In this document: piece by piece, positions 23,461 to 35,111 of the stretch
How the letters are laid out: each line of letters opens with the position of its first letter
Position numbering within the stretch: position 1 is the stretch's first letter
Assembly: GCA_963930645.1 (NCBI GenBank)
Contig: OZ005648.1
Span: forward strand, 274,522,403-274,586,402
Reading direction: 5' to 3'
DNA: 64,000 nucleotides
Source: Salticus scenicus
Lineage: Eukaryota > Arthropoda > Arachnida > Araneae > Salticidae
Notes under the pieces: generated by a model
Told to the model about the DNA's origin: nothing
What the model saw: only the letters and a program-made list of their open reading frames with translations
Database searches by the model: none
Position numbers and translations under genes: made by a program

Positions 23461-25483
23461 GCTTTATCTTACAGAAAAAATGTTAAGTGTCTAATTTGTT
23501 GGGTCAATTTTATGCCCTCTAATCATATTATCTCCAAAAGTGTATATAATACATGAAATAGTGGGTAGTGGAAGTCGTATGGTTGTTTGCTGTCAACGAA
23601 TAAATTTTTCACTTTCTAACATTGCACATAATTAAAAATAATTACATGAACTACTTTTAACAAAATTTATCTGGTATCAAGCATACTATCAATAAATTAA
23701 ATATGGCGCTTAAAGGGTTAATAATTGTAATTTTTGAATGTTTTAAATTTAATAACCTTAAAATATCAAATATCTATTTTTTCGATTTATGAAATTTCCC
23801 CACGTGAATTCAATATTTTATAGAAAAAAGACAAAGTTGTATATATTAAGATATGGGGTGGGGGGAGCTTATGAGAAAGAATGATAATGCAAAATAATAG
23901 CAAACATACACATAAGGACATTAGTAGATTTGTAAAGCTATCATCCTTTTTCATTTCTCTCATAACTAGAGTATTTTTAATCCAAAGAATTGCACATAAA
24001 AAGCTAGATTTAAAAAAATCTATTGCATATAAATTTAAATTACCATAAAATATAAGAAAAAATAAATAAATAAAATGTACATTCAAATTATTTTAACATT
24101 TAAAAAATTATTTTCACTGATGATTATGATTTATTATCAACACAACTTTTGAAAACAATAGAATAGAATATATTAAAAAATGTAATCTTATGTTTTTCAT
24201 AGCCCAAAAATATAAAAAAACAAACAATTATTATAGAATATATAGAACTATTTTTATAATCTATAATTTTACATGCTTTGTAAAATTCTTCACAAATTAT
24301 TTTCTTGTAGATATTGCTAAAACTTCTGCTAACTCATACAACTGGATAAAAACTGAGGGGAAAATTCATAATATAATTTGAATTATCAAATTATCTTTAC
24401 AATAAAATATTAACATTTGAATATTTGATGAATCTTTGTAAAAGAAGTACGAGACAGAATATTTATTTTTTAAAAAAAATGTTATGATCTATATTGGAAA
24501 CATTCAAATTTCATAAATCATTTGAGTACTTCTTTAAAAAAAAAAAGACTAGATGATAGTATTGTTATTATCTTTTCCGGCAGAAAAACTCAATGTCACA
24601 AGTAAAATAAATTGTAACTTAACAACACACATAAATTTCATGGCAGTTTGAGATATCTCATGTTAACAATTAAATTCAAACATTTCATATGTCTCTTAAA
24701 AAATGATTATGTACTCAAACTTCATATCAATCAGTCTATTTTTACAAAATGCAGTCTGAAAAGACAGAGAAACTGTTATACAAACTTACAATTTTTGGGA
24801 TAAAATTTACAATAGGATTACAATGGGTAAACCTTGCTTGCCCCCCCCCCCCCCCCTTTCCCACACACACACCTTAAAAAAAAAAGTTATTATAACTGAA
24901 ACATTTGCTGGAAAATGGCACAAGAACATATAATATTATATACTGTTGAATGTATTTAAAGTTAGATAACAATATATATTATAGATAATTGTTCATCTAA
25001 ATAGTTTTGTATAACAGATATCCAAAAAATTTTGTGCTCTTTTTCCGCCCAGTGAGAAATAATGACTTGGTAATTTCATGCAAATGTATTTCATTTATCA
25101 AATAACCACTTTCACTTTAAACTGGCATATGAGCTACAGACTTTATGAGAAAAAGAGGGGGGGGGGGAGTAACTTTTCTTGATTGCAGCTAATAATTAAA
25201 TTACCCCCCCCCAATCACAATCTCTAAATAGAAGATACTTTTTTTTTCTTTTTTAAATGAACTTTCTATTTTATAATTTTCAGTTCTATTTGTTATCCAA
25301 TTTCATTCATAAAATTCAATATTTCAGTTTAAGAGTGAATGCAATTACAATGATGCTACGATCAAGTCCATTCACTGCACAAGCAAATAAATGTATTAAG
25401 AGTATGTTGAAGTAAATCTTTCATCAAATGGAATAAAAGCTCTAGCAATCTTGTATAAAGACAGATGTACAAAACCTCATTAT
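23461..25483. other. AT-rich stretch with C and G homopolymers
   Basis: No gene recognised. Notable runs are C (24841-24857), G (about 25157-25168) and C (25204-25212). Short open frames here are low-complexity. Confidence 0.4.
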
Positions 25484-25486
25484 TTA

Positions 25487-27043
25487 GGAGGCATCCATTA
25501 ATTATGCAAGGCAGTTTTGACGAGTTTTTGACCCCCCCTAACCCCCCCTGGTGAGATTTTGCGAGATTTGGCTCGCCTTCCCCCCGCCCCTAATCTCACA
25601 TGAGATTTTTCAAAATTCGTACTTTTACTGTAAATGCGTTGGATTTATTTCAAAAAACACAATTTGCTTTATTATTTTTAGTTAAGACTAGTTTTTAAGA
25701 TTGCATAGATCGTAGTCTAGAATCACAGTAATAAAATTGAACAAAAAAATACTTAAATAGAAACTACTAAAATTAATAAAAGAATGTTTATTCTAATTCA
25801 GTCCATGAGGACTCGTGCACAGTCTCAAGAGTGACTATTGGAGTGACTATTATTATTTTAAATAAGTGAAAACGTTATCTGAGTCGTGTAATGAAATATT
25901 TATGGGCGTAAACCCTAATAGCACAGCCAGTTGATGAAGTCACTGTGATGTTTGTGATGTTCCATGACATCACAAACGGTCATAGTACTATTAAGGGAAC
26001 AAAGCAGGTTGGAACCTTGTGAGGTATTAGTGGTCGTCATACCTCAATATTAACTTAATTAACTTTATTAAATAGAAGTAGTACAAGACTCAAATTTAAA
26101 TACAAATAAAGTTTATTAGAGCTTAAAGGCAAGGAGGACGCTTGGGCTAAACTCAATATAAAATCTTAAATAACTTTAGAAAGGTAAATTCACTAAATAA
26201 TTTAAATAAATGCAAACTTGATCTCACCAATAAATCTATTGTAGTAAGATGATGACTGTTCTCGGTGAATCACAATATTTTTTTTTTCCAACGTAGGCTA
26301 AGGTGGTAGGATTCTCTTTAATCCACCAAACTCTACACTTTAATTCAACACCTTCAAACCCAACACAATATTCACCGAGCTAAGAAACTTAATCACAAAT
26401 GATCACTTAAGAAGAATTCTATTCTTCTTCACCTCTACACCACACCCTTACACCAAAGATACATTCATATTTATATTTAATCTTCCTCAACTCCACTCAC
26501 TTCATTTAACAAACTCTAAAACCTCTCCGTATTCACTCGTGCCCTGCAACTTGCTATCTTTGTTGCAGCGCTATGCTGACGCAAAACTACTCTAACCTAA
26601 AGTGTCGCCGAGTACTGGCGCAAAAGCATATTTAGCTTTCCCAACATTCGCGTTGCTGGATCCAGCATAATTTAAAAAAAACCTGTGTTGACCGAGCACA
26701 ACCTCAACCTTACAACTTGTCCGTGCATCGCTGTTACTCGGCTCGTACGCTGCAATGTTCGTCGAATCGCACGCGCGACTGGCCGGTAGTGCCTAAACAA
26801 TTGAAAGGCTACTGTGCTGCTTCTCAGCATTCAGACCGCCACAATAAATATTATCGTGTCAGATTTTGCCATATCTAAGTCAAGAAATATTTTTTACTTG
26901 AATTTAACTCAATTTTCTTGCAATTTTACACAGTTTTTTACGGAAAAAAATTACGTGATATTTGCCAAGACCCCCCCCTCCCCAACGTGAGATTCAGCTC
27001 GACCCCCCCCCCTGAGTACCTCACGTAATTAGTGTACGCCCCC
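25487..27043. mobile_element. TTA-flanked TIR element (PIF/Harbinger-like MITE) with nested solo LTR
   Basis: The ends are inverted copies: GGAGGCATCCATTAATTA on the left and, on the opposite strand, GGGGGCGTACACTAATTACG on the right. They are followed inward by C-rich GACCCCCCC tracts and (T)CACG/CGTGAG phrases. TTA flanks both sides (25484-25486, 27044-27046), as expected for PIF/Harbinger-type insertion. Without the LTR insertion at 25781-26843 and its duplication the element would be about 0.49 kb. There is no transposase. Confidence 0.75.
25781..26843 (-). mobile_element. Putative solo LTR, 1063 bp, with 5-bp target duplication
   Basis: The interval is bounded by the 5-bp repeat ATAAA (25776-25780 and 26844-26848) and begins, on the minus strand, TGTGGCGGTCTGAATGC. 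A GC-richer first half (26520-26843) and AATAAA-type signals in the second half suit an LTR with promoter and polyadenylation parts. Its minus-strand end is CATTCT, not CA. No internal region, primer site or second LTR is present, so this would be the product of LTR-LTR recombination. An unrelated insertion type remains possible. Confidence 0.55.
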
Positions 27044-27547
27044 TTAACCAAACAGAAATTGGAGGAAGGGGGGAGGAAAAGATGAAAAGAGAAGCTCCGA
27101 TCAAAGTAAACACTTTACCTACAGAAGTGTACAAAGGAAATTGTTTATTTTAAGCACTGGATATTGTGCAATAACTTTTTTTTACATATATACTTATTCA
27201 ACAGTTCCTGAGCAATTTGAGGTGTTCAGTTTATTTTTCAAAATGTAGCCCTACAAGTATGCGGCACTTCTGCAAAATTTATTTCTTCTCTGAGCATTAC
27301 ATTAGTGTAGCCAGAACAAATTATATCAGTGTAACTCATATGACAGTTTTTTCAGTAAATGTTCCCAACAAGATACAAGGTTAAAAATCCTGTATTTGTT
27401 TCTAGGGGGGGGGGGGGGGGAGTGTTTTATATCCTGCATGACATTATCTCAGTTTCAGAACTGCTTCTCAAACCAAAAGCAGGTGATAATGTGATATATT
27501 GGGAGCAAAGAGAATGAAGTAAATCTGCTGTTGTGTTGAAGAGGGAT

Positions 27548-27910
27548 CACTTTTTACTTTCTTCTATATGTATATATAGAGAAAGTATTGGATTTGTGAA
27601 AATTTTTGAACTCCAGTTTTCAATGGATTTACACGTTTTGGGATGTCCTGAACACAATTGGACTGTTTTTAGAAAATGTGTGTGTGTGTGTATCACAAAT
27701 TTTGTGGACACTGTATCTCACGAACCAATGAACGAAATTTAACCAAACTTGGTATTTAGTTGGACCCTGACATAAACTTGTGCTGATTAGATTTGTGGAA
27801 CAATGGCTCAACAGGTGGTGCTATGATCGCATTTTTTTCTAAATTTTTAACATGGCAGTATAGGACAAAATTTCATATAAATGCACACAATGAAAGTTAT
27901 TTTAATCGTG
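27548..27910 (+). mobile_element. TIR element family C, partial copy
   Basis: It starts ACTTTCTTCTATATGTATAT and continues AAGTATTGGATTTGTGAAAA. This is the same terminal sequence, in inverted orientation, as the right ends of the array elements near 61116 and 62038. At about 27805 it contains CTCAACAGGTGGTGCTAT, the reverse complement of the array unit found at 60694-60860. A GT microsatellite lies at 27678-27691. Only one end and about one unit are present. Confidence 0.65.
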
Positions 27911-28096
27911 TGATTGTAAAATTAATATGAATTATTGATAATAGTAGTAGTTAACCAGGAAAAAAATTTTGTGCATGTGGGGCATCGCTTCCCCCTTGGG
28001 GAGTAAATTTTCAATATGGGTATCTTTCGAAAGATCTCGTCAATATCTTTAAAACGAATCGTTAAACTATAGATCTGTGATAATTTAAAACAAAGT

Positions 28097-28136
<40 letters not shown>

Positions 28137-28781
28137 TTTAACAAAAAAAAAAAAAAAAAAAAAAAAAAGGAAAAAAAATCATATTTCTTCTGATAATTGC
28201 AAAATAATGACTTTCTTTCAGCATTTAGCAATATAATTGTCATATAAAAATCGTTTGCATTTATAATGGAAAATAATTTGATAATTTAATAAACAATTTG
28301 TATTGAATAAATTTTTGGTAAAATTATATAGAAGAAAGCCGTGTGGTGGCCACATCATACTAGTTTCCTGTTTGATCAAGGCTGGCTACTTCTGATGCAG
28401 TGCAATTACTACCTTCTATGTAATTTAATTAGAAGAGTAATCTGTAAGTTTTGACTTTTACACATATTTTTCGGGATTGGTTTTACCATATTCCAGCAAT
28501 TTGCAATGCACAATATCTGTTCTCCACCAAATACAGAACAGTACCTTCATTAATGAATGTTTTGTTTAGCGGCAAATACAACAGAACCAGGAGACAATCA
28601 ATGATGATTTTTTTTTAATACAGTTACTGCATAAGTCATTTCATTTTTCTATTAAGCAGCATGAACTTTTTTGGATACCTGATCACAATGAATTTTTTTC
28701 CTCCCCACAAAACAATTATTTATATGCTTTAATAATATACCATTTATCTAATATTTTTCAGATTGTTCCAAGAAAAAAAAT

Positions 28782-28813
<32 letters not shown>

Positions 28814-29469
28814 CATACATACATATAAAGAAAAAAAAAAAATGGGGGGTACAACCCATAAAAAAAGGAAAATTGCACTTTTATTGTTTTTATTTAGAAT
28901 AGTATAAATAATAAAATAGCTAAAAGGTATTTTAGCCAATAAAATAGGAAAATACCTCCCAGGAAATAAAAAAAATAGTAAAAAATGAATATAATACTTT
29001 GAAATAATTTAATGAATAAAATATGCATAAATGAACTATGTGAAATTAAAATGCAGTTAAATGTTGACTTTTACACATATTTTACCGAGATTCGTAAAAT
29101 GAAATATTTCATGATAAATATAGTATTTCAAAACAAATAACACAGAAGAAAACTTACACAATATATATTTCATTAGAGTTAATCACATAAAATAATTTAA
29201 TAAATTTTACTCATAAATATCTTGCATTAATAATACTTCCCATTAAATACCACGACAAAAAAAAAAAAAAAAAAAAAAAAAAAACAAGGAAGGAATAATT
29301 ATTTGTTCATTTTAATGTTTTGGAAATAGAAAAGTGAGGAAAAATGCTTTTCCATTTTATAGAAATTATTTTAAAGTTATAGAAATTTAAACAATTATAT
29401 ACACACAAATAAAATTTAATGTATATATATAAAAAAAAAAAAAAAAAGAAAAAGAAAAGAAAGAAAAAG
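27911..29469. other. AT-rich, low-complexity stretch
   Basis: It contains a paired T run (about 28106-28131) and A run (28144-28168) that could fold back on each other, an AT microsatellite at 28781-28812, and further A runs (29259-29284, 29432-29446). No gene recognised. The G run at about 27405-27420 lies just upstream. Confidence 0.45.
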
Positions 29470-29477
29470 AAAATATT

Positions 29478-29883
29478 AGTGCTGACTCAAAGACAAAGGG
29501 GCCACCAGAAGGAACTGAATAAAAAGTGCAGTACTGTTTGTCTTCTCTCAGAACCTACCACCCAATTATTTGTACTTACTGCTCTTTATATTTAAATTTT
29601 TCGCACAATAAAATAAAACTGCCACTTTTATTTACACATGTCTAAGTTATATACTGCAGCTGTCCCTGTAAGAATGCTTTTTAGGTGAAACAAAATGATC
29701 AATATTAACAAATAACAGTATTTAAGTGACGTTAAATCTCCCTCAAAAGGCTATCTTAAATAGAAAAGTATCAAAAAGTCTGAGCATTTAAAGGGCTTAA
29801 AAGGACAACTTAAGTGCTAAAATGTGTTTAAAAAAAGAGCCACCAGATGCTGCATATTACCAAATTAGTTTAGAGTCAGCACT
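29478..29883. mobile_element. TIR element, 406 bp, superfamily uncertain
   Basis: The ends are inverted copies, AGTGCTGACTCAAAG on the left and TTTAGAGTCAGCACT on the right. GCCACCAGA appears as a subterminal repeat on both sides in the same strand. The flanks are AAAATATT (29470-29477) and AAAATATG (29884-29891), a 7-of-8 match compatible with a hAT-type duplication. TA on both sides would also allow a mariner-type reading. Non-coding. Confidence 0.65.
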
Positions 29884-30347
29884 AAAATATGAAAAACAGA
29901 TCTATATTCATTCTTTTTTTCTATTTAATTATCTATAATAGCACATTTCAAAACTTGTCTTTGAAGCTTTTCAATATTTGATATTTCTATTCAAAACATT
30001 AAGGTAATTAATTATATTACATCTGTTCTCTATCTTATGAAATTAAGAGCATTAAATGCTTGTTTTCTCTTGCAAATTCCTCTACTTTTTATGAATATGC
30101 AAATAATTTTAAATTCTACTAAAAATTGCTTAGTTTTACACCAGTCAACAAGAAGTTATAAAAATTAATTTTTCTTACAAGTCAAATAAATATATAACTA
30201 AAACATAAAATGAATAATTTAGGATAAAGAAAAATTTGAACACAAAATGATAATTCAAAAACAACCGCTAAGTCTTCTCACAGTGATTTGCAAGATAAAA
30301 AGAGTCAAATCAAAAAGAATTATAAAGGTAACATAATAAATAATGAA

Positions 30348-30934
30348 CTAATGATGCTTGTCTTTACTTTCTATCAAATATGAAAGCATTTCCATAATTT
30401 CATTATGTCTTTGGTTTTCAGCTTCTCTTCGTTGTCTCTCCATTTCTTTAAATTCAATCCAAGTACTATTTAACCATTCAACAAGTTCAGAAGAACTATT
30501 AGAAGATTGCCTTGTTTTGTCTTTAAACATTTTTTGGTTATTAAAACTGAGGGGTATTGATTTAGGTGAAACATTTGAAGATGAAGCTTGTGAAAATGAA
30601 AATGGAGAAACTTCAACAGTTTGTTTGGCAGACTGTTTTTCATTGAAGAAGTTCAATGGCTGTTGATTATAAATTTCCATTATATGCTTGAAAAAGGCAC
30701 ATTTTTTCTTATCTGTATGAGAGTTGTTATAAGCAAGTGTTCTCTGGTAGTTAGTTGATAAAACATTCCATTTCTTGGATAGCTCAGATACAGGAATTTT
30801 GTGCCCTAACCTTTTCATATCTGTAGCTATATTTTCCCAAACACTTCCTCTTCTAAAGTTTGGATTTTTATTGTTGACTTGATAGTTTTTCAATAAGTCA
30901 AGAAATTGTAAAGTGATGAGGCTATTCCAATGAA
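30348..30934 (-). CDS. Last exon of a Myb/SANT-like and zinc-finger protein gene
   Basis: The exon opens after a strong acceptor: a long pyrimidine tract then CTTCTAG, intron ending at 30935. The first two bases (TT) complete a split codon; 194 codons follow to a TAG stop (30348-30350). Residues 1-80 form a Myb/SANT-like trihelix domain: HWNSLITLQFLDLLKNY, then WENIATDMKRLG, then SELSKKWNVL. This fold binds DNA in animal transcriptional regulators. A serine-rich linker follows, then a charged C-terminal helix (WIEFKEMERQRREAENQRHN) of the kind that lets such proteins self-associate. The exon joins in phase to 41324-41941. The protein is probably nuclear. I cannot name an orthologue. Codon use looks normal and there is no internal stop, so I judge it a real host gene. 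Confidence 0.75.
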
Positions 30935-31428
30935 CTAGAAGGGGAGGGAAAAAAAAAAAAAAAATTAACGCATTTTTAATTATATAAAGAAATATTTAAG
31001 AGAATAGTGATTTATATAAAGTCCTGCCAATCTAGAATATATAAAGAAGTTATCGAATCAAGATGACAAATATGAGTAACATATGTACTATATAAGAATT
31101 TTTTTTTTAATTTGTTTCTCTACAATAAGACAATAGGAAGAAATACGATTTAAAACAGAAGTATTATACAATCATTTAATTTAGTAAGCAAACAATTTGC
31201 GCATTAACAATTAGAGCAAAATTTATTGTTTTATGTAAAGTCTATAGCTTTCTTAATATCTGCTTTTTAATGGTTTTATGTCTAAAGTATTTCACATTGT
31301 ATGTTATTATTTCTAAGAAAAACACATATGGTGGACTTTTAGATCCTAAACTAAAATGGAGTATTCATTTTAAGTACATTGGAGAGTAAAGGTTGATATA
31401 TTTTTATTTACCAACTATGTGAAAAATA

Positions 31429-31490
31429 CCAGAGCCGAGAATCTAACCCGGGCACCTCCGCACGGATGCTCTACCACTGAGCTACCCTGG
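31429..31490 (-). other. tRNA-like sequence, anticodon arm shortened
   Basis: On the minus strand: CCAGGGT, then the D-arm GCTCAGTGGTAGAGC, a short middle, a T-arm GCCCGGGTTAGATTCTCGGC and a closing CTCTGG that pairs with the first six bases (one G-U). At 62 nt it is too short for a complete tRNA; the anticodon region lacks several bases. Both internal promoter boxes are recognisable. Confidence 0.6.
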
Positions 31491-31561
31491 CTGACAACCA
31501 GCTAGGTATTCCTCACATAATATTCGTTGGCGAAGTCACAGAGTCTGCAAATGCAGATATA

Positions 31562-31630
31562 ACAGGATAGCTCAGTGGTAGAGCATCCGTGCGTCAAGCA
31601 GAGGTGTCCGGGTTCAATTCCCGGCTCTGG
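31562..31630 (+). other. tRNA-like sequence, near full length
   Basis: D-arm GCTCAGTGGTAGAGC, a 17-nt anticodon-arm position TCCGTGCGTCAAGCAGA (one mismatch, C at loop position 33 instead of the universal T), and T-arm TCCGGGTTCAATTCCCGG(C). The acceptor stem pairs only partly (ACAGGA with CTCTGG). If read as a tRNA the anticodon would be GTC, but the missing U33 and the weak acceptor stem argue for a pseudo-tRNA. Confidence 0.6.
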
Positions 31631-32134
31631 TATTTTTCACATAGTTGGTAAATAAAAATATATTAACCTTTACACTCCAATGTACTTAAAATGAATATTC
31701 ACGGTTGATGAATTCATGAATAAAAATTTCTAAATTAATATGGAGTATTTTTAAAAAACCAAAATAATTTATTCAAGTAAAACTGTTTTGCATTATTATC
31801 CAAATTTATAGAATATAGTAGATAGAAAGAGAGTTCCGTTCTCAATATTTTTTATTTTTGAGGTTAATACAGCACAAAATCATAAGATATAAGATTCTAT
31901 AGCACAAATAAACAAATTATATCTAAATTTCATAAATGAATATAAAAATAAAAATTAATATTAAAAAAATATTATCAAATAAAGTTATTCATGAGACATT
32001 TGGGAGGGCAGTATATTTTAATAAGTGTAACATGATAAATGAACGATTTAATCTTGCTTGAAAAAGTAATCATATAGAGTGTACAGTAAGTTTCTAAGAA
32101 AAATAATCTACATTAGACACTAAACTTATATATA

Positions 32135-32310
32135 CATTCGAGCCTTGTTAACATGAATACACTTAACAGGAATTACTTTTAACATGAACGTCATGAACTA
32201 TTTCCACAATACCCGTCAAAATGAAGATTAGTTTCTGAAAGCAAGCATGAACCACTGATAACATGAACAATTTTTTTCCCCTTGAGATTCACATGAACAA
32301 GGTTCGACTG
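32135..32310. mobile_element. Mariner-type MITE, 176 bp
   Basis: Flanked by TA (32133-32134 and 32311-32312). The left end starts CATTCGAGCCTTGTTAACAT; the right end, on the opposite strand, starts CAGTCGAACCTTGTTCATGT. The CAGTCGAACCT terminus and TA duplication are typical of small mariner-derived elements. The word CATGAAC recurs inside. It lies in the gene's intron. Confidence 0.8.
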
Positions 32311-32538
32311 TATTAACTTTCTCTACATTATTTGAGAAACAACCAAAATAAAATGAAAGCCTTCTACCTTATTTTTATTGTTTTGTGTGTGCTTTGATTT
32401 CAAGTGTAATTTCATAAAAAAGCAACATTATTTTTAAAGCAAACATTTATATTTGCGGTAAATTTATTTGATATTGAATTTAATGATGCTTTTGCTTTTG
32501 TGAATGAAGACGAATGTTTAAGTAAATATTATGTATAT

Positions 32539-34186
32539 GTTACCGCTAAAGTGCAGAAATCAGTTAATCTGCAGATTAGCTAGGTAATCTGCAGATTAAC
32601 TAACGCGATCCGTTAAAGTGAGGAAAATTGTTTCATTTCTTAAATTACCTAGGTAATCTGCGAAATACCTAGATAATCTGCACATTACCTACTAGGCACT
32701 CGTTAAAGTGAAAATAAAATCTCTAGTGTTGTAATTTTACAGCACGCTGTGTTGTATTTGTTTTTTTTCATTCGTGGGAAAAAATAGTTTTCTTTCCTTT
32801 TCTTTCTTTCTTTACTTATTTTAATCTGTATGTGTTTTAATTTTTATGTCTTTTAAAGTTATATTTGTTTTAATTTTTTTACTTATTTCATCTTTTTTAT
32901 TCTGTCAATATAAGTTTGAAGATGTTATGCATTTTTAATATGAAATATAATAACTTTAATAGCTTTCAATAAATTATATTTTATAAATGAATGTTAGAAT
33001 TGTAATACAGTAACGATTTCTTTTCAAAATAAAGATATTTAACCATTTAAATAAAAAAAAAAAAAAAGTTTTATTAACAACTTTCATTTCTATTACTTTT
33101 TTTTTTTTTAAGTTATGCACCAATTTTTAATTCGATAAAGAAATATTATATTAGACAATTCAGAAGCATTATTTAAGAAGTACTTCAAATAATTAAAACT
33201 GCTTTAGTAATTTTTAGACCGCAGGAAAATTAAAATGACTGTTTTCCAATGCTTTATTAAACTATATTTTGCAGCATACATACGTATATCTGTACAAGTT
33301 TAGCAAATATATTAATTTTACAAAAAAAAAAAAAACTTTATTAACACATTTTATGTGATAAACTACAACGAAATTATCTGAAAAAGCGAACAAAATAAAA
33401 ATAAAAATGTAATCATGATATATAAAATATATAAAGGAAACTTTAAATTGAAAGAAACAACAACAAAATGTAATGAAATGCATAAAAATTTCATATTAAG
33501 TATCTATTAAAGAAAGCCATATAATATTGAATGCCTTAATTTTTCAAAGTTAAAAATTAAAACTTTTTTTTTCAGTAAGTAATAGTAATTTAAATCAATT
33601 TTTAAATAAATTAGTTTTAAAAAGTTGTGTTTTAATAGTTTTATTTCGGGAGGAAATAATTACTGTGTTGTAAATTTTAATATTCATAATTCAAAATGAA
33701 GTTTCAGGAGACAGAGTGTTTAGATTAAGATTAAATTTCAATAATAAAATGCAGTGCAGACCCTTATCAAACTTATATTGACAGAATTAAAAAAGAGAAG
33801 TAATAAAATCAAAATTAAAACAATTATAACTTATTTGTTACTTGTGTTGGTCATGATAAGAAACCTATAATAACCATGTCTTCGATGCTCCACGTTTTGC
33901 GTTTACTAATTATCATAGCGGAGCGGAAAGGATGAAAGTTTTGGTTTGTGTTTGAAGGTCATTCGCGTATCTGTATCACATGACTGTTTGACGTCATAGT
34001 GAATGTAAAAAAACTAAGGCTCGAAACAATCATTTGAACTTTAACGACACAGAAGCCGCTAATCTGCAGATTACCTAGTTAAAATGCGAAAAACTCTTGA
34101 TTCTACACTTTAACGGGTCATTTTAGTTAATCTGCAGATTAGCTAGGTAATCTGCACATTCACGGATTTCGAGTTTTAACGGTAAC
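32539..34186. mobile_element. TIR element with subterminal CTGCAG palindromes, 1648 bp
   Basis: The left end starts GTTACCGCTAAAGTGC; the right end on the opposite strand starts GTTACCGTTAAAACTCG. Both subterminal regions are packed with the palindrome TAATCTGCAGATTA and TAGCTAGGTAATCTGC variants (about 32562-32700 and 34055-34160). The CGTTAAAGTG motif recurs at 32612, 32702 and, inverted, 34109. The AT-rich interior lacks a transposase. The flanks share only ATAT, so the duplication length is undetermined and the superfamily unassigned. Confidence 0.8.
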
Positions 34187-34412
34187 ATATATACTGAAAA
34201 ATATTTTGCAATTTTTATTGTGCTACATGTGTTTTAAACTTAAACAGCAATATTTTTTAAAGTGAAAGGCTGCTAGAATTTTATAAGATAATGTTAATGC
34301 AGTGGTGTAGTTGAGGGAACACAAGCCTCCCCTCATTCTTTTTTTTATTTGATCTCAAGCATTCCCTTCCCCCCTCCCCAAAAGAGGTCACTAAAGATGC
34401 AAGATACACAGC

Positions 34413-35111
34413 AGGGTCATTCCGTGTCAAATCAACACAGAAAAGGGTCATTTTCAACCTGACCCCCTTAGATTTTTACGAAACTTAGCTCATTTATTTA
34501 TTTTATAGAGAAATGAATATTTGCCAATTATTAAGTTTCTATATCTTTTAGTTTTTGATATACAGAGCTGTAAAAATGGGTAAAAAGAGCAAATTTTCAA
34601 AATTCTTGTTTTACAAATTTGCTCATATCCTGTTCCCTAATTGTTGTAGAGGCATAAGTTTGGTATCATTGTCATTGGAAAGCATTTAATACAGGCTTTC
34701 AAATAACATATCACATACTATGCACATATTTTTAAAAAAATTCATTTCAAGGTCAAACATTTTGACCTTTTACCTTGAATATCTCAAAAAGTGGTATTTT
34801 CTTTTCCCTTAAAAAATTATAAGTTGTTCCTACATTTATTGTCTATAATTACTGTGAGTTTCAACTTGGGACCGCCATGGGATGCTGAGTTATAAATTAA
34901 AATTCAACCCCATAAGTGTTTTTATACTAATATGACATGAGTTTTAGCTAAAGAATTCTGCAAAATATAATGAAATACACAATGCAAGTGAGCCCAGATT
35001 GCGATTTGCCTTTATCATGATGCCATGCCATTTAATCAGCAGCACATTTATTTTAGAAAGAGTTAATTAAGTTTCTAAAGGATAAATTTTGTACAATCCC
35101 TCAAAAAATAT
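34413..35111 (+). other. Possible 5' part of a decayed DNA transposon
   Basis: The stretch starts CAGGGTCATTCCGTGTCAAA, which looks like a transposon terminus, and leads up to the transposase-like fragment at 35112. No matching right end was found. The right side is interrupted by the family A element at 35666-36970. The stretch itself has no readable coding sequence. Confidence 0.35.

Larger units (their letters stand above)
31361..31700. mobile_element. Foldback element with two tRNA-like arms
   Basis: Arms 31361-31490 and 31563-31700 are inverted copies (GTATTCATTTTAAGTACATT at the outer tips, with one or two changes). The inner part of each arm reads as a tRNA-like sequence. It lies inside the 10.4-kb intron of the Myb/SANT-like gene. 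The centre (31491-31562) is unrelated sequence. No target duplication could be fixed. Confidence 0.8.

Noticed and set aside
28100..28170. Long T run followed by long A run as a hairpin gene or retrogene tail
   Set aside because: Low-complexity sequence only; no transcript-like body on either side.
31562..31630. tRNA-Asp (GTC) gene
   Set aside because: The loop lacks U33, the acceptor stem is weak, and it is one arm of a foldback element.
34187..34412. Lone CAGTGGTGTAGTTGAGG at about 34302 as a hAT element end
   Set aside because: No inverted partner or target duplication could be located.
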